Shown: positions 17,601 to 27,526, counted from the first letter of the stretch. The stretch: DNA of 64,000 nucleotides from Streptococcus equinus (GCF_900104225.1 NZ_FNJK01000003.1:62001-126000), one strand, 5' to 3'. Notes: a model not told the origin generated them from the letters alone. Program-made: numbers and translations.

Positions 17601-19030
17601 ATAATGTTTCTGTTACGGTCAATGGTGAGGATTATGGCTCAGATAATCAGATGCAAGAAGTAACGTTTAGTTCAGATGAGGGGAACTCTACAACGCCTGA
17701 TGTTAAACCAATTGCTAAATCAGGTGAATGGGATAATGCCAAACGTCAGTTGACTTACAGCTTGTCAATCAATCCTCAAGCAGATGATTTAGTTGAAGGC
17801 TCAGACACGATAACTTTGACGGATGTTATGCATAATTGGTCAAATGTGGTTTCTGAATATCTTATTCAAGATTCAGTGAAACTTTACTACACTGATGGTA
17901 CTGAAGTTCCAACCAGCGAATGGGCTTGGAAGATAAGTTCAACAGATGATGGGTGGGGCAATCATTATCACACCTTAGTGGTGACAATGAAAGATTCTAA
18001 GGCTTATATTCTTGATTACTCTTATCAATTAACAAAACCAAATGAAAATGCTGCCGCTTATTATTATCCTCACAATACGGCGACGCTTGAAGGCGTAGCA
18101 AATGGCTCAGATCACACCACAACGACAGTTCATTGGCAAAGAACGGGAACAAGTTCTGGATTTGATACTGAGAAAGCTTATATTATTAGCAAAGTTGATG
18201 CGGATAATTTTGGTTTAGATTTAGAAGGAGCAGTCTTTACTGTTTATAAATATGACGGTGACTTAGATGACAGTAATGATGAAGAAGTGACAACTTATCA
18301 GACAAATGCCAAAGGTCTCATCTCTATTGTCTACTCTTCGGGTAACTATCAAGAAGATCAGATTTACTACGCTAAGGAGACTCAAGCTCCGGCAGGATAC
18401 GAATTGCCAGATAATCCTTCCAAACACTATTTCTATTGGGATGAGGATGGTAGCTTTTCGGCTTTACCAATAACTATTCCAAAATTGACAAATCTCTCAG
18501 AGAATAATGGTTCTGATTTTGTTGAAAATAAAAAAGTCAAGACTATTAATCTTACGGTTAAAAAGCAGTGGTTTGATGCTGAAGGTCAGGAAATAGGTAG
18601 TGCAGACGGCTTGATTACATATGATGTATTGCAAGTCGCAACAAGCGAAAATGGAGAAAGTACCGAGACAGTTTATAAATCTGGTGAAACCATGAGCCAT
18701 TCAGATGATTGGACAAAAACTTACTCTAATTTACCATTAACAGATGCTCAAAAGACTCTTACTTATACTTACTATGTTCGAGAGCATGCAACTAGTGGAT
18801 TTGACATTAGTTATGATAATGGAGCTCAAGCATCGGAAGAGCCATCAACTCTTGCTTTGGCTTCAGATTCGGCTCTTATTGTTATGAAAAATACTGCGCA
18901 GAAACGATATGCTTTACCCAAAACGGGTGGTAAAGGTGGTATTTGGTACTACGTTCTTGGAGCAATATGCATACTGATTGTTGTAGGGGTGTTGATAGCA
19001 TTTATATACGGCAAAGGTGGTGTTGCTTAA
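14627..19030 (+). CDS. Giant LPKTGG surface protein / pilus tip adhesin of island 1
   Basis: The start at 14627 has AAAGGAG 6-7 bases upstream. The 1,467-residue protein opens with a long signal region ending near TTYALILPALTIST. Next comes a Ser/Glu-rich linker, then many repeated beta-sandwich modules of the isopeptide adhesin type. A SpaA-like module lies near residues 1180-1270 (with KETQAPAGYELP) and a Cna-B module near 1305-1405. LPKTGG is at residues 1430-1435, followed by a membrane helix and a basic-poor tail. Gene order (peptidase, large protein, pilin, sortase C) matches a pilus operon with this as the tip or adhesive subunit. The ligand cannot be read from sequence. It is a diverged homologue of the 52943 protein. 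Confidence 0.85.
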   Translation: MKKLWLNLMTRFKLRLRESVIARIALALSIIVVFCTTYALILPALTISTDNRSALMQSAENASTEQLESSEEKMQVEASSSEQETSEQKDSQTSLDTSLEARRLQETADNLTVVADFTQGTFTEEVSLKVRPIADTREINQKISTVLRETKQSLSKALSYDISFVNAAGQEVEPKKDVSISMRFNTVVSSTDFQSSWKLYHFVNNDVNHVEELTHEVDTQIQQDNSDSVVSVDFKSDSFSTYTLAGVTYADFTEYLTGYSYDEKTVEENLATKVLTVDLELDYSISKAHLAADRYYYLELPNGTAIGQDINLGTEYIGKDTNQVDAYTYKFAYDEASGKYYVLIAFIESYVNDITDGTQSKGWIKYDAIYGSDYQQNDGSYQVIYSDDLVVTIPEDDIKKNYDLTTSKSGSVTYDGDTPYLTYTVKVDSTFGTPSLIDVKDVLTASGVSISAIDSVSVTKSTYVGNSGNVTSTDSVPTSAYSYHFNASNKSLETTLPQLVSGGTDSEGNAIGHFYTLTYRYKISGLTAGSSVAVNNTVSATSQTNDDDKKTHTSSSSVTLALNQVDKQGTYNEADGTITWTIRVNEGQNDIAGALLTDEMFSKASNLNISPNAGATIEYKNGKISGIRFNALSNNKNTNNYTIAYTTPVDQTRAGWDASKITNKVVLDDDGKTSTRTDQTTKETEVTIPGTGNITKIISDVWEVSDTGTREVVWEVEIGLPNSGVLEKGTVFTDTLKDPWNQNSEIHWYTKVQLEDLYHRLEEVLGKNGFTLEARQSNHGEYTNYSKLSADVHYTEFKVTLTADRESSLNSLMIHYRSMISLENSSNQRYVNTLTSGNHSVSEEYDYSNNTNVVKTDGHGNSGTTKTTSADGTVTWMVKVELDDNATNMTVTDTLPEGISLTALSYGQRWGQINANFENNSLTQGTNGWGTYNIALNGTVSSDGVVMLDFTTTDGKSLKNNIGGNSDLWMTFTTHYDDFTEGSSKLVKSLTNNVSVTVNGEDYGSDNQMQEVTFSSDEGNSTTPDVKPIAKSGEWDNAKRQLTYSLSINPQADDLVEGSDTITLTDVMHNWSNVVSEYLIQDSVKLYYTDGTEVPTSEWAWKISSTDDGWGNHYHTLVVTMKDSKAYILDYSYQLTKPNENAAAYYYPHNTATLEGVANGSDHTTTTVHWQRTGTSSGFDTEKAYIISKVDADNFGLDLEGAVFTVYKYDGDLDDSNDEEVTTYQTNAKGLISIVYSSGNYQEDQIYYAKETQAPAGYELPDNPSKHYFYWDEDGSFSALPITIPKLTNLSENNGSDFVENKKVKTINLTVKKQWFDAEGQEIGSADGLITYDVLQVATSENGESTETVYKSGETMSHSDDWTKTYSNLPLTDAQKTLTYTYYVREHATSGFDISYDNGAQASEEPSTLALASDSALIVMKNTAQKRYALPKTGGKGGIWYYVLGAICILIVVGVLIAFIYGKGGVA

Positions 19031-19087
19031 CGAAGACGAGTAACTGCCTTGAAGTAAATATTTATATTGATTTAAAGGAAAGGACTT

Positions 19088-20524
19088 ATGATGAAAAAGA
19101 TTAAATTATTTTTGGCAGCCTTGCTAGCTCTTGTTTTTGCCTTTTCAGCTGGCAAAGCAAAGGCTTATGACATCACTGTTGATAACGGTGGTAATGGCAC
19201 TTATGAATCGTACCGTATCTTTACAGGAACGTTATCAGAAGATGGAAAAACTCTTTCAAATATTAAATGGGGAGATGGCATTACAGAAACAGGTCGAACT
19301 GCTTTACAAGAAAAATACAAAGTGAGTTCTGCCGCAGCTCTTGCTGAAGTGATAGGGGCAGAAGGTTTTACAGTCACTCAAGCAGAAGAATTTGCTAAGG
19401 AAGCTGGAAAATACCTTCAAAACGCTGGAGGCTTGACAGACCTTTCAGCGGGGTATTATCTTGTGCAAAATAAAACAGTTGGTAGTAATGAAGCCTACAC
19501 TAACTATATCTTAGAAGTTGTTGGAAATGTTACTGTAACACCAAAGACTGATATTCCAAGCTTTGAGAAAAAGGTCAAGGATACAAATGATAGTAAAGGT
19601 GAGGAGACAGATTGGCAGGATTCGGCTGATTACGATTTTGACGATAGCGTGCCTTTCCAATTGACCGCTACTTTGCCAAGTAATTTCGATAGCTATGAAA
19701 CTTATTATTTTGAAATTACAGACTCTCTTTCAGATGGCTTAACTTACAATAAAGATGCTAAAATTTATCTTGTAAATGGTAATCAAAAAGATGATGTTAC
19801 ACAAGCTTTTACCATTGAAACTGCTGATGGATTGCATTTTAAAATAGCTAATCTAAAAACTATTTCAGGTGTTACGGCTTCATCTAAAATTGTGGTTGAA
19901 TACACTGCCACACTTAATAAAAGTGCCATTATTGGTAAAGTAGGTAACCCAAATACAGCTAAATTGATTTACTCAAACAACCCAAATAGTCGAGGAACTG
20001 CTGGTAGCACTACAGAAACACCAGAAGATACCGTGATTGTCTTTACTTATAAAGTTGTTGTCAACAAAGTTGACGAAAACAGTAAACCTTTGGCAGGTGC
20101 TGGATTTACCCTTTTCAAAAAAGTTGCTGATGCTTGGAAGGAAGTTAAGACAATCTCATCTAGCGAAGCAACAACATTTACCTTCTCAGGGCTTGACGAT
20201 GGTGTTTACAAACTTTCAGAAACAGCCACTCCAGATGGTTACAATAAAATTGATGATGTTGAATTCACAGTAACCGCAGAGCATGATGTCTTATCAGACA
20301 ATCCTGCTTTGACATCTCTTTCAGGAGATGCAGCCAGTGGTGAGCTTGCTTTTACGGCAGCAGTTACTGAAGGTAGTTTGTCAACTGATATTATCAACCA
20401 AAAAGGAGCACGTCTACCATCAACTGGTGGTAAAGGAACAGCACTCCTTTACGTGCTAGGTTCGGCACTTATTTTGGTTGCTGGTATCCTGTTAGTAACC
20501 AAAAAACGTATGGATACTAAGTAA
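19088..20524 (+). CDS. Major pilin (SpaA-like isopeptide-forming), island 1
   Basis: The start is ATG 19088 or the adjacent ATG 19091, behind AAAGGAAAGG. The 478-residue protein has a Sec signal peptide (about residues 1-27, ending AKAYD). A pilin-motif-like VTVTPKT is at about residues 152-158, with a lysine that could be the polymerisation site. Further on are a fimbrial isopeptide domain (DSADYDFDDSVPFQLTATLP), an E-box YKLSETATPDGYN and LPSTGG at residue 443. A membrane helix and a KKRMDTK tail end the protein. Sortase C would link monomers into a fibre. It is paralogous to the 57550 pilin. Confidence 0.88.
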   Translation: MMKKIKLFLAALLALVFAFSAGKAKAYDITVDNGGNGTYESYRIFTGTLSEDGKTLSNIKWGDGITETGRTALQEKYKVSSAAALAEVIGAEGFTVTQAEEFAKEAGKYLQNAGGLTDLSAGYYLVQNKTVGSNEAYTNYILEVVGNVTVTPKTDIPSFEKKVKDTNDSKGEETDWQDSADYDFDDSVPFQLTATLPSNFDSYETYYFEITDSLSDGLTYNKDAKIYLVNGNQKDDVTQAFTIETADGLHFKIANLKTISGVTASSKIVVEYTATLNKSAIIGKVGNPNTAKLIYSNNPNSRGTAGSTTETPEDTVIVFTYKVVVNKVDENSKPLAGAGFTLFKKVADAWKEVKTISSSEATTFTFSGLDDGVYKLSETATPDGYNKIDDVEFTVTAEHDVLSDNPALTSLSGDAASGELAFTAAVTEGSLSTDIINQKGARLPSTGGKGTALLYVLGSALILVAGILLVTKKRMDTK

Positions 20525-20645
20525 TAATAGGCTCTAGTTTTATCGTAGGAAGTCAATAAAGCAAGGTTATTTGTCAGCGTTAACACTTTACACCAAGGAC
20601 TTTTTTTGTAAAGTTCTTGTTTACAACCTTGTCAACTTGATATTG

Positions 20646-20673
20646 GGAGTGATTACTTACTATCACTCCTTTT
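20646..20673 (+). terminator. Hairpin between pilin and sortase, island 1
   Basis: GGAGTGAT pairs with ATCACTCC across an 8-base loop, followed by TTTTCC. An equivalent hairpin occupies the same position in island 2. It probably ends most pilin transcripts and keeps sortase expression low. The remaining 20525-20698 sequence contains another weak ACTTTAC/GTAAAGT inverted repeat and no gene. Confidence 0.65.
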
Positions 20674-20698
20674 CCTATGTTTTAGAAAGAAAAATGTA

Positions 20699-21529
20699 AT
20701 GCGATTTAGAAAATTCAAAGAGAATTTTGTTACAGCTATATTGATTATTTTATTATTAGTTGGTTTGTCCTTGGTTTTGTATCCGACTGTTAGCAATTAT
20801 TGGAATTCATTTCATCAGTCAAAAGCAGTCGCTTCTTATTTGCAAGATGTTGAGGATATGGAAGAGAGTAAAAAGGATAGTTTGCGAGAAGAGGCGCGTG
20901 TCTATAACGAAAAACTTCCTCAAAACGTGACACCCAGTTTACAGGTAAGTGAGGAGGACAAGATTCTTTACAATGAAACTTTCAAGGTATCAAAATCAGG
21001 AATTATGGCTTACATTGAGATACCAAAGTTAAATACCACACTTCCTATTTATCACGGGACAGACGAGACTGTTTTGCAAGTAGCTATTGGTCATATTCCA
21101 GGGACTTCATTTCCTATAGGAGGAAAAGGCAGTCATGCGGTGGTTTCTGGGCATAGGGGCTTGCCATCAGCTAGGCTGTTTACAGATATTGATCATTTGG
21201 TAGAAGGGGATCTATTTATGATTCAGGTTTTAGATGAAACATTAACTTACCAAGTAGATCAAATATTGACGGTGCTTCCACAGGAGGTATCAGCTTTGCG
21301 GATTGATCCCGATCAAGATTATGTCACTTTAACAACATGTACGCCTTACGGGATTAATACTCATCGTTTATTGGTTCGAGGCCATCGTGTGGCAAATCTC
21401 AAAGGAGATGTTCGCGTAGTTTCAGAAGCGAGTCAAGTAGAGGTCTTACTGATTGCACCATTTATTGCCATTTTGATTTTTATCGTGATTTTATTGGTGA
21501 TAGTTGTTTATCGCAAGTGGCGACAATAG
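20699..21529 (+). CDS. Class C sortase, pilus island 1
   Basis: The 276-residue protein has an N-terminal membrane anchor (residues about 14-33) and a C-terminal membrane helix (about 243-268). That double anchor is typical of class C pilus-polymerising sortases. The catalytic residues are His in VVSGHRGLP, Cys in TLTTCTPYG and Arg in HRLLVRG. The usual class C lid motif (Asp-Pro-aromatic) is not visible upstream of the catalytic domain. A strong terminator follows. It is paralogous to the sortase at 59153-59980. Confidence 0.92.
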   Translation: MRFRKFKENFVTAILIILLLVGLSLVLYPTVSNYWNSFHQSKAVASYLQDVEDMEESKKDSLREEARVYNEKLPQNVTPSLQVSEEDKILYNETFKVSKSGIMAYIEIPKLNTTLPIYHGTDETVLQVAIGHIPGTSFPIGGKGSHAVVSGHRGLPSARLFTDIDHLVEGDLFMIQVLDETLTYQVDQILTVLPQEVSALRIDPDQDYVTLTTCTPYGINTHRLLVRGHRVANLKGDVRVVSEASQVEVLLIAPFIAILIFIVILLVIVVYRKWRQ

Positions 21530-21530
21530 T

Positions 21531-21564
21531 AAAACTAGTTAGCTTTCGGGCTAACTAGTTTTTT
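21531..21564 (+). terminator. Terminator of pilus island 1
   Basis: AAAACTAGTTAGC pairs with GCTAACTAGTTTT across a 6-base loop, followed by more T. It lies 2 bases after the sortase stop. Nothing else is visible up to 21675. Confidence 0.92.
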
Positions 21565-21675
21565 GGTTAGTTCGTGTAGCAAAATCAACAAAGCGAAATT
21601 TTTCGAGTTTGTGTCGGCTTTCGGTGAATTGGAATTGCTGTTTATTGGCTAGGTAGACTTTTGATTTGACAAAAA

Positions 21676-22002
21676 TTATAATAACAAGAGGATAATTAAT
21701 AAAATTGCAATGATTAAAGTGATAGATAGCACATAAATCACTTTACCAGCAAGGCTATGTGGATTGATGGATGCACCAAGTGTCCTCAAGCGCGTGATGT
21801 CATCTGTGTTGGAAAATTTTTCACACTCATACCGATAGGCAGAGGCAAGAAGTCCAAGAAGGGTAAGACAGAAGCCGCATAAGATGATTTTTAGACCAAA
21901 AGTCGATAACGATTTGCCAAATACCGCAGCAACCATAAAGAAAAAAATAGACAACACTAAAAAAATGAGAAAAGGTCCCCTTTTATCCTGACTAGTTTTC
22001 AT
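21676..22002 (-). CDS. Small three-helix membrane protein, function unknown
   Basis: The 108-residue protein starts at 22002 behind GGGGAGG. Hydrophobic helices lie at about residues 12-31, 37-56 and 86-108, with a short basic/acidic cytoplasmic loop (YRYECEKFSNTDDITRLR). It is not recognised as a named family. It lies outside the pilus operon and is transcribed on the opposite strand to it. Confidence 0.6.
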   Translation of the reverse strand: MKTSQDKRGPFLIFLVLSIFFFMVAAVFGKSLSTFGLKIILCGFCLTLLGLLASAYRYECEKFSNTDDITRLRTLGASINPHSLAGKVIYVLSITLIIAILLIILLLL

Positions 22003-22061
22003 AAAACCTCCCCAAAATAACCTTTTTCCTCATTATAGCACTAATTAGTTTAGACAATAAA

Positions 22062-22093
22062 AATTACCTCCCTCAAGCTCTTACTTGGAGGAG
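22062..22093 (-). terminator. Possible terminator of the 2H phosphoesterase gene
   Basis: On the minus strand CCTCCAAG can pair with CTTGAGGGAGG imperfectly, followed by AATTTTTATT. It lies 8 bases past the phosphoesterase stop. Confidence 0.4.
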
Positions 22094-22100
22094 ATTGTTT

Positions 22101-22637
22101 TTATGAGAATGTTTTTTGGAAAATATCTTGAACTTGATTGTCAGGTGTAATAGAAATCAGTTTTATTCCAATTACCTTTCCTTCAGAAAGTGATAAATGC
22201 TTCAGACAATAATGATAAGCCTTAGCCATCTTATCTTCAGCAATTCGGTTAGCAATTGTAAGATGTGGAATCCAGTTATTTGGTGAGTAAAGTGAGTCCT
22301 TGCTGAGATAATCACTTAATTGCTGATGGATATCAAAATGAAGTTTACTCATCTGCGGAGTTTTTATAGGGCTAAAAAAAATGATATTGGTATTAATAAA
22401 AGAACCAATAGATGTAAACGAAATATCAATTGGCTTATCAGGAAGTGTTAAAGTTTCTAGTCCTTTTATGATATCGTCTTTGGTGGTGCCTTCGTCAAAT
22501 GATGCTAAGGTAATATGTGGCTCTCTATCTGTTACTTCGTAAGCATATTGAGATAATTGGGCATCACTTAGCTCTTTCCAAAACTCTTTAATAGTCGCTT
22601 GTAGGTTATCATCCAATGTCATAATAAGTGCAAACAT
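22101..22637 (-). CDS. 2'-5' RNA ligase-like 2H phosphoesterase
   Basis: The 178-residue protein carries the two histidine signatures of the 2H superfamily: PHITLASFDE near residues 46-55 and PHLTIANR near residues 125-132, separated by about 80 residues. Members cut or form 2',5' or cyclic phosphodiester bonds in RNA or nucleotides. The substrate here is unknown. The gene stands alone between small membrane protein and ribosomal protein genes, with a GGAGA ribosome binding site. Confidence 0.8.
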   Translation of the reverse strand: MFALIMTLDDNLQATIKEFWKELSDAQLSQYAYEVTDREPHITLASFDEGTTKDDIIKGLETLTLPDKPIDISFTSIGSFINTNIIFFSPIKTPQMSKLHFDIHQQLSDYLSKDSLYSPNNWIPHLTIANRIAEDKMAKAYHYCLKHLSLSEGKVIGIKLISITPDNQVQDIFQKTFS

Positions 22638-22694
22638 ATCTCCACATCCCTTTAAGTATTTTAGGTAATATTATATCATCTTTTGAAGGACAAT

Positions 22695-22730
22695 AAAAAA
22701 CACTTTAGCATTTTGCTAAAGTGTTTTCTG
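22695..22730 (-). terminator. Terminator of rpmF-rpmG
   Basis: AAAACACTTTAGC and its exact reverse complement GCTAAAGTGTTTT flank a 4-base loop, and a T run follows on the minus strand. It lies just past the rpmG stop. Confidence 0.92.
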
Positions 22731-22737
22731 TATTCAA

Positions 22738-22887
22738 TTATTTAACTTCAGTAAAGATTACGTGTTTACGCAATTTTGGTGAGTATTTTTTCAATTGAAG
22801 ACGGTCTGGAGTGTTACGTTTGTTTTTTGAAGTAAGGTACAAGCGTTCACCAGATTCTTTGTGTTCAAGTGTAATATTTACGCGCAT
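22738..22887 (-). CDS. rpmG: Ribosomal protein L33
   Basis: The minus strand encodes a 49-residue protein opening [20 protein letters not shown] and ending HVIFTEVK, which is the L33 pattern. It lacks the CxxC zinc-binding cysteine pairs, so it is the zinc-independent form of this large-subunit protein. It follows rpmF after 16 bases and precedes a strong terminator, so the two are one operon. The ribosome binding site is AAGGGAG. Confidence 0.97.
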   Translation of the reverse strand: MRVNITLEHKESGERLYLTSKNKRNTPDRLQLKKYSPKLRKHVIFTEVK

Positions 22888-22903
22888 GGTATCTCCCTTC
22901 TAA

Positions 22904-23080
22904 TTATTTAGCTGCTTTAGCGATTTTACGTCCTTTGTAGTATCCTTTAAGTGATACACGGTGAGAACGTGAGTAATCTCCAGTAGTTTCGTCAAATTTA
23001 ACTGATGGAGCAGTCAATTTGTAGTGTGTACGACGTTTGTTTTTCTTCGCTTTTGAAGTGTGACGTGCAGGTACTGCCAT
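22904..23080 (-). CDS. rpmF: Ribosomal protein L32
   Basis: The minus strand encodes 58 residues starting [20 protein letters not shown] and containing [19 protein letters not shown], the L32 signature. It lacks zinc-finger cysteines, the usual streptococcal form. A GGAGG ribosome binding site lies before the start, and a good promoter is about 60-85 bases upstream on the same strand. Confidence 0.97.
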   Translation of the reverse strand: MAVPARHTSKAKKNKRRTHYKLTAPSVKFDETTGDYSRSHRVSLKGYYKGRKIAKAAK

Positions 23081-23137
23081 GTTTTATTTCCTCCGATAAT
23101 ATTTTTAATTTGTTCTTGATTTTGAATCAACTTTAAC

Positions 23138-23166
23138 ATAATAACATATCTTTTTTGTAAAGTAAA
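23138..23166 (-). promoter_or_regulatory. Promoter of rpmF-rpmG
   Basis: Read on the minus strand, TTTACT and TATTAT are separated by exactly 17 bases. The rpmF start is about 58 bases downstream of the -10. Confidence 0.65.
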
Positions 23167-23171
23167 GTTAC

Positions 23172-23200
23172 TTGACAAAAAAATTGAAAAAGTTGTTAAT
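23172..23200 (+). promoter_or_regulatory. Possible hisS promoter
   Basis: TTGACA (23172-23177) is followed after 17 bases by GTTAAT, a weak -10. It faces hisS. The 190-base leader to the start shows no T-box signature that I can identify. Confidence 0.35.
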
Positions 23201-23369
23201 TTAACGTTTTCAGGTTAAAAGAGAGTGAAATAAAATGCGAAAAATGGATGGTCTCTCCTTCTTTACCTGCTCTTTTTATGATAAAATAAAGAGTGATTGA
23301 ATAGCTACTATAGTAGAAAGGAATTAATGGGCTGAATTTGTAAAAATTTGGTGCCGGTATATTTTATTT

Positions 23370-24647
23370 ATGAAATTACAAAAACCTAAAGGAACACAGG
23401 ATATTTTACCTAGCGAAAGTGCTAAGTGGCAATACGTTGAAGCTGTTGCGCGTGAAACTTTCAAAAAATACAACTACAGCGAAATTCGTACACCAATGTT
23501 TGAACATTATGAAGTTATCAGTCGTTCTGTTGGTGACACAACTGATATCGTGACAAAAGAAATGTATGATTTCCACGATAAAGGTGACCGCCATATCACT
23601 TTGCGTCCAGAAGGTACAGCTCCTGTTGTGCGTTCTTTTGTGGAAAATAAATTATTTGCACCAGAAGTTCAAAAACCAGTTAAAATGTACTACATTGGCT
23701 CAATGTTCCGTTACGAACGTCCTCAAGCTGGTCGTTTACGTGAATTCCACCAAGTCGGTGTTGAGTGCTTTGGTTCAGCAAATCCTGCTACAGACGTTGA
23801 AACAATTGCGATGGCTTACCAATTGTTCCAAACATTGGGGATTAAAGATGTGACACTTCACTTGAACACTCTAGGAAGTGCTGCTAGCCGTGCTGCTTAC
23901 CGTCAAGCTTTGATTGATTATTTGACACCAATGCGTGACAAATTGTCAGCAGATAGCCAACGTCGTTTGGATGAAAACCCACTTCGTGTTCTTGACTCAA
24001 AAGAAAAAGAAGATAAAGTAGCTGTTGAAAATGCACCATCAATCCTTGATTACCTTGATGAAGAAAGTCAAGCTCACTTTGATGCCGTACGTGAAATGCT
24101 TGAAACACTTAACATCCCATATGTAATTGATACTAATATGGTTCGTGGACTTGACTACTACAACCACACTATCTTTGAATTTATCACAACTGTTGATAAA
24201 TCTGAGTTGACAATCTGTGCAGGTGGTCGCTACGACAGCCTTGTTGAATACTTTGATGGACCAGAAACACCTGGATTTGGTTTTGGACTTGGTCTTGAAC
24301 GTTTGCTTCTTATCTTGGACAAACAAGGTATTGAATTGCCAGTTGAAAAAGAAATGGACGCCTACATCGCTGTCTTGGGACAAGGTGCTAACATTAAAGC
24401 TTTGGAATTGGTACAAGCTATCCGTAACCAAGGTTTCTCAGCTGAACGTGATTACCTTGGACGCAAGATTAAAGCACAATTCAAATCAGCTGACGCTTTC
24501 AATGCTAAAACAGTCATCACATTAGGTGAAAGCGAAATTGAAGCAGGTCAAGTAGCTGTTAAGAACAATAAAACACGTGAAGAAGTGACTGTAAGCTTTG
24601 ATGACATTACAAACAACTTCGCTGACATTTTAGCTAAATTAAGCTAA
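23370..24647 (+). CDS. hisS: Histidyl-tRNA synthetase
   Basis: The 425-residue class II enzyme opens with [12 protein letters not shown]. Motif 2 ([22 protein letters not shown]) is around residues 107-128, and the histidine A motif reads [12 protein letters not shown]. Motif 3 ([13 protein letters not shown]) and a C-terminal anticodon-binding domain follow. It charges tRNA-His in the cytoplasm. The length is normal. The ATG at 23370 has only a weak ribosome binding site. aspS lies downstream beyond a terminator, a common hisS-aspS arrangement in Firmicutes. Confidence 0.97.
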   Translation: MKLQKPKGTQDILPSESAKWQYVEAVARETFKKYNYSEIRTPMFEHYEVISRSVGDTTDIVTKEMYDFHDKGDRHITLRPEGTAPVVRSFVENKLFAPEVQKPVKMYYIGSMFRYERPQAGRLREFHQVGVECFGSANPATDVETIAMAYQLFQTLGIKDVTLHLNTLGSAASRAAYRQALIDYLTPMRDKLSADSQRRLDENPLRVLDSKEKEDKVAVENAPSILDYLDEESQAHFDAVREMLETLNIPYVIDTNMVRGLDYYNHTIFEFITTVDKSELTICAGGRYDSLVEYFDGPETPGFGFGLGLERLLLILDKQGIELPVEKEMDAYIAVLGQGANIKALELVQAIRNQGFSAERDYLGRKIKAQFKSADAFNAKTVITLGESEIEAGQVAVKNNKTREEVTVSFDDITNNFADILAKLS

Positions 24648-24714
24648 GAAAGTCATCTCAATAAAAAATCATAAGCTCTTTATTAATGAAAAGGCTTAAT
24701 GAGAAAAGAATTTG

Positions 24715-24745
24715 AAAAACTCCCCCACATGGGTGGGGTTTTTCT
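24715..24745 (+). terminator. Terminator between hisS and aspS
   Basis: A stem of CCCCCAC against GTGGGG, extended by A and T runs, has a 3-base loop and ends in TTTTTC. It separates hisS from the aspS promoter. Confidence 0.85.
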
Positions 24746-24756
24746 TTGCTTTTTGC

Positions 24757-24762
24757 TATAAT
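24757..24762 (+). promoter_or_regulatory. aspS extended -10 promoter
   Basis: TATAAT preceded by TTGC lies just after the terminator and 41 bases before the aspS start. The -35 is poor. Confidence 0.6.
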
Positions 24763-24802
24763 AGATGGGAATGAATAAATTTTAAACGGAGAATCATATC
24801 AA

Positions 24803-26551
24803 ATGAAACGTACAATGTATGCTGGTCGTGTTCGCAGCGAACACATTGGTCAAGAAATTACCTTAAAAGGTTGGGTCGGACGTCGTCGTGACCTAGGTGG
24901 ACTTATCTTCATCGATCTTCGTGACCGTGAAGGTATCATGCAATTAGTCATCAATCCAGAAAAAGTTTCAAGCGATGTTATGGCAACAGCTGAAAAACTT
25001 CGTAACGAATTCGTTATCGAAGTAACTGGTGAAGTTGCACAACGTGAACAAGCCAACAAAAATTTGCCAACTGGTGAAGTTGAGTTGAAAGTATCAGCTT
25101 TAACAATTTTGAATACAGCTAAAACAACACCATTTGAAATTAAAGATGATGTTGAAGTCAGTGATGATAACCGTCTTCGTTACCGTTACTTGGATCTTCG
25201 TCGTCCAAAAATGCTTAATAACTTCAAATTACGTGCAAAAGTTACTCACTCAATCCGTAACTACTTGGACGGACTTGAATTCATCGACGTTGAAACACCA
25301 ATGTTGACAAAATCAACACCAGAAGGTGCACGTGACTACTTGGTGCCAAGCCGTGTCAGCCAAGGACATTTCTATGCTTTGCCACAAAGCCCACAAATCA
25401 CAAAACAATTGTTGATGAATGCTGGATTTGACCGCTACTACCAAATCGTTAAATGTTTCCGTGATGAAGACTTACGTGGTGACCGTCAACCTGAGTTTAC
25501 ACAGGTCGATATGGAAACTTCATTCTTGTCAGATAAAGATATCCAAGATATCACTGAAGGAATGATTGCTAAAGTCATGAAAGATACTAAAGGAATCGAC
25601 GTTACATTGCCATTCCCACGTATGTCTTATGATGATGCAATGAACAACTACGGTTCAGATAAACCTGATACTCGTTTCGAAATGCTTTTACAAGACTTGA
25701 CAGAAGTTGTCAAGGATGTTGACTTCAAAGTCTTCTCACAAGCTCCAGTTGTAAAAGCTATCGTTGTTAAAGGTAATGCAGACAAATACTCACGTAAAAA
25801 CATTGATAAATTAACTGAATTCGCAAAACAATTCGGAGCAAAAGGTCTTGCATGGCTTAAATTTACTGATGGTGCCATCAATGGACCAGTTGCTAAATTC
25901 TTGACAGATATTGAAGACAAGTTGACAGAACGTTTACAACTTGAAGAAAATGATTTGGTACTTTTCGTAGCTGATACACTTGAAGTAGCTAACAACACAC
26001 TTGGTGCACTTCGTACACGTATCGCTAAAGAACTTGGTATGGTTGACAACTCTAAATTCAACTTCCTTTGGGTTGTTGATTGGCCAATGTTTGAGTGGTC
26101 TGAAGAAGAAGGACGTTACATGTCTGCTCACCACCCATTCACATTGCCAACTGAAGAATCAGCTCACGAATTAGAAGGTGATCTTGCTAAAGTACGTGCT
26201 GTCGCTTACGATATCGTTCTTAATGGTTACGAACTTGGTGGTGGTAGTCTTCGTATCAACCAAAAAGAATTGCAAGAACGTATGTTTAAAGCTCTTGGTT
26301 TCACAGCTGAAGAAGCAAATGACCAATTTGGTTTCTTGCTAGAAGCTATGAACTATGGATTCCCACCACACGGTGGACTTGCTATCGGTCTTGACCGTTT
26401 CGTAATGCTTCTTGCTGGTGAAGATAACATTCGTGAAGTTATTGCATTCCCTAAAAATAACAAAGCATCAGACCCAATGACACAAGCACCAAGTCTTGTA
26501 TCAGACAAACAATTAGAAGAATTGGCTTTAGCAACTAAAACTAATGATTAA
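24803..26551 (+). CDS. aspS: Aspartyl-tRNA synthetase
   Basis: The 582-residue class II synthetase has an N-terminal OB-fold anticodon-binding domain ([22 protein letters not shown]). The bacterial-type catalytic core includes [19 protein letters not shown] and a GAD insertion domain, and motif 3 ([13 protein letters not shown]) is near the C-terminus. Length and motifs are normal. It charges tRNA-Asp. Its last 8 bases overlap the start of the following membrane-protein gene. Confidence 0.97.
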   Translation: MKRTMYAGRVRSEHIGQEITLKGWVGRRRDLGGLIFIDLRDREGIMQLVINPEKVSSDVMATAEKLRNEFVIEVTGEVAQREQANKNLPTGEVELKVSALTILNTAKTTPFEIKDDVEVSDDNRLRYRYLDLRRPKMLNNFKLRAKVTHSIRNYLDGLEFIDVETPMLTKSTPEGARDYLVPSRVSQGHFYALPQSPQITKQLLMNAGFDRYYQIVKCFRDEDLRGDRQPEFTQVDMETSFLSDKDIQDITEGMIAKVMKDTKGIDVTLPFPRMSYDDAMNNYGSDKPDTRFEMLLQDLTEVVKDVDFKVFSQAPVVKAIVVKGNADKYSRKNIDKLTEFAKQFGAKGLAWLKFTDGAINGPVAKFLTDIEDKLTERLQLEENDLVLFVADTLEVANNTLGALRTRIAKELGMVDNSKFNFLWVVDWPMFEWSEEEGRYMSAHHPFTLPTEESAHELEGDLAKVRAVAYDIVLNGYELGGGSLRINQKELQERMFKALGFTAEEANDQFGFLLEAMNYGFPPHGGLAIGLDRFVMLLAGEDNIREVIAFPKNNKASDPMTQAPSLVSDKQLEELALATKTND

Positions 26552-27482
26552 AAAAGCATCCCTTAAAAAGAAAACAAAATATATTGTTAGCCGCTGGGCT
26601 AAGAAATATGGTCTTTTAAAAACGATGCAAAGCATTTCAAGAGAGAAGTACGCGGAAAAAATTTCCGCTTCTCTTTTTTATGGTTTGCTTTCTGCTATCG
26701 CTGTTAATTTCTTTTTCCAACCAGGTCACGTTTATTCAAGCGGAGCAACTGGTTTGGCACAGGTCTTATCAGCTATTAGCGAACGTTTGATTGGATTTAG
26801 ACTACCGATTTCTTTGGTTTTTTATGCCATTAACTTACCGCTTTTAATCCTAGCTTGGTACAAAATTGGGCATAAGTTCACAGTTTTTACCCTTATTACA
26901 GTTTCGATGAGTTCTTTCTTCATCCAAATTGTTCCTGAGATTACCTTAACAACTGACCCTTTGGTTAATGCCATTTTTGGTGGTCTGGTTATGGGAACTG
27001 GGGTAGGATTTAGTTTAAAATCACGTATTTCAAGTGGTGGTACAGATATTGTTAGTCTTACCATCCGTAAAAAAACAGGACGTGATGTTGGGAGCATTTC
27101 TCTCACGGTAAATGGTATTATTATGGTATTTGCCGGAATTTTGTTCGGTTGGCAGTACGCCCTTTACTCAATGGTGACGATTTTTGTCTCTAGCCGAGTA
27201 ACAAATGCTATTTTCACCAAACAAAAGAAAATGCAAGCAATGATTGTGACAAGTTGTCCTGAGAAAGTTATCGCTATGATTCATACCAAACTTCATCGTG
27301 GTGTGACACAGATAAACGATGCTGAGGGAACTTATAATCACGAAAAGAAAGCAGTTCTATTAGCTATTATTACTCGAGAAGAGTACAATGATTTCAGATA
27401 TTTAATGAGGAAAACAGATCCAAAGGCTTTTGTTTCAGTTGCTGAAAATGTTCATATTATTGGACGTTTTGTTGATGACTAA
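26544..27482 (+). CDS. YitT family membrane protein 1
   Basis: The 312-residue protein has five or six hydrophobic helices, a conserved [11 protein letters not shown] motif and a C-terminal DUF2179 domain (about residues 230-310) with [12 protein letters not shown]. This is the YitT/DUF161 layout. YitT proteins are widespread in Firmicutes; their transport role is unresolved. Compared with its neighbour it has about 20 extra N-terminal residues. It is translationally coupled to aspS and followed 44 bp later by a second YitT gene with its own AGGAGG. Confidence 0.9.
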   Translation: MIKKASLKKKTKYIVSRWAKKYGLLKTMQSISREKYAEKISASLFYGLLSAIAVNFFFQPGHVYSSGATGLAQVLSAISERLIGFRLPISLVFYAINLPLLILAWYKIGHKFTVFTLITVSMSSFFIQIVPEITLTTDPLVNAIFGGLVMGTGVGFSLKSRISSGGTDIVSLTIRKKTGRDVGSISLTVNGIIMVFAGILFGWQYALYSMVTIFVSSRVTNAIFTKQKKMQAMIVTSCPEKVIAMIHTKLHRGVTQINDAEGTYNHEKKAVLLAIITREEYNDFRYLMRKTDPKAFVSVAENVHIIGRFVDD

Positions 27483-27526
27483 CCTTTTGATTAATTTCCT
27501 ATAATTAGTTTTAGGAGGAGTGTAAT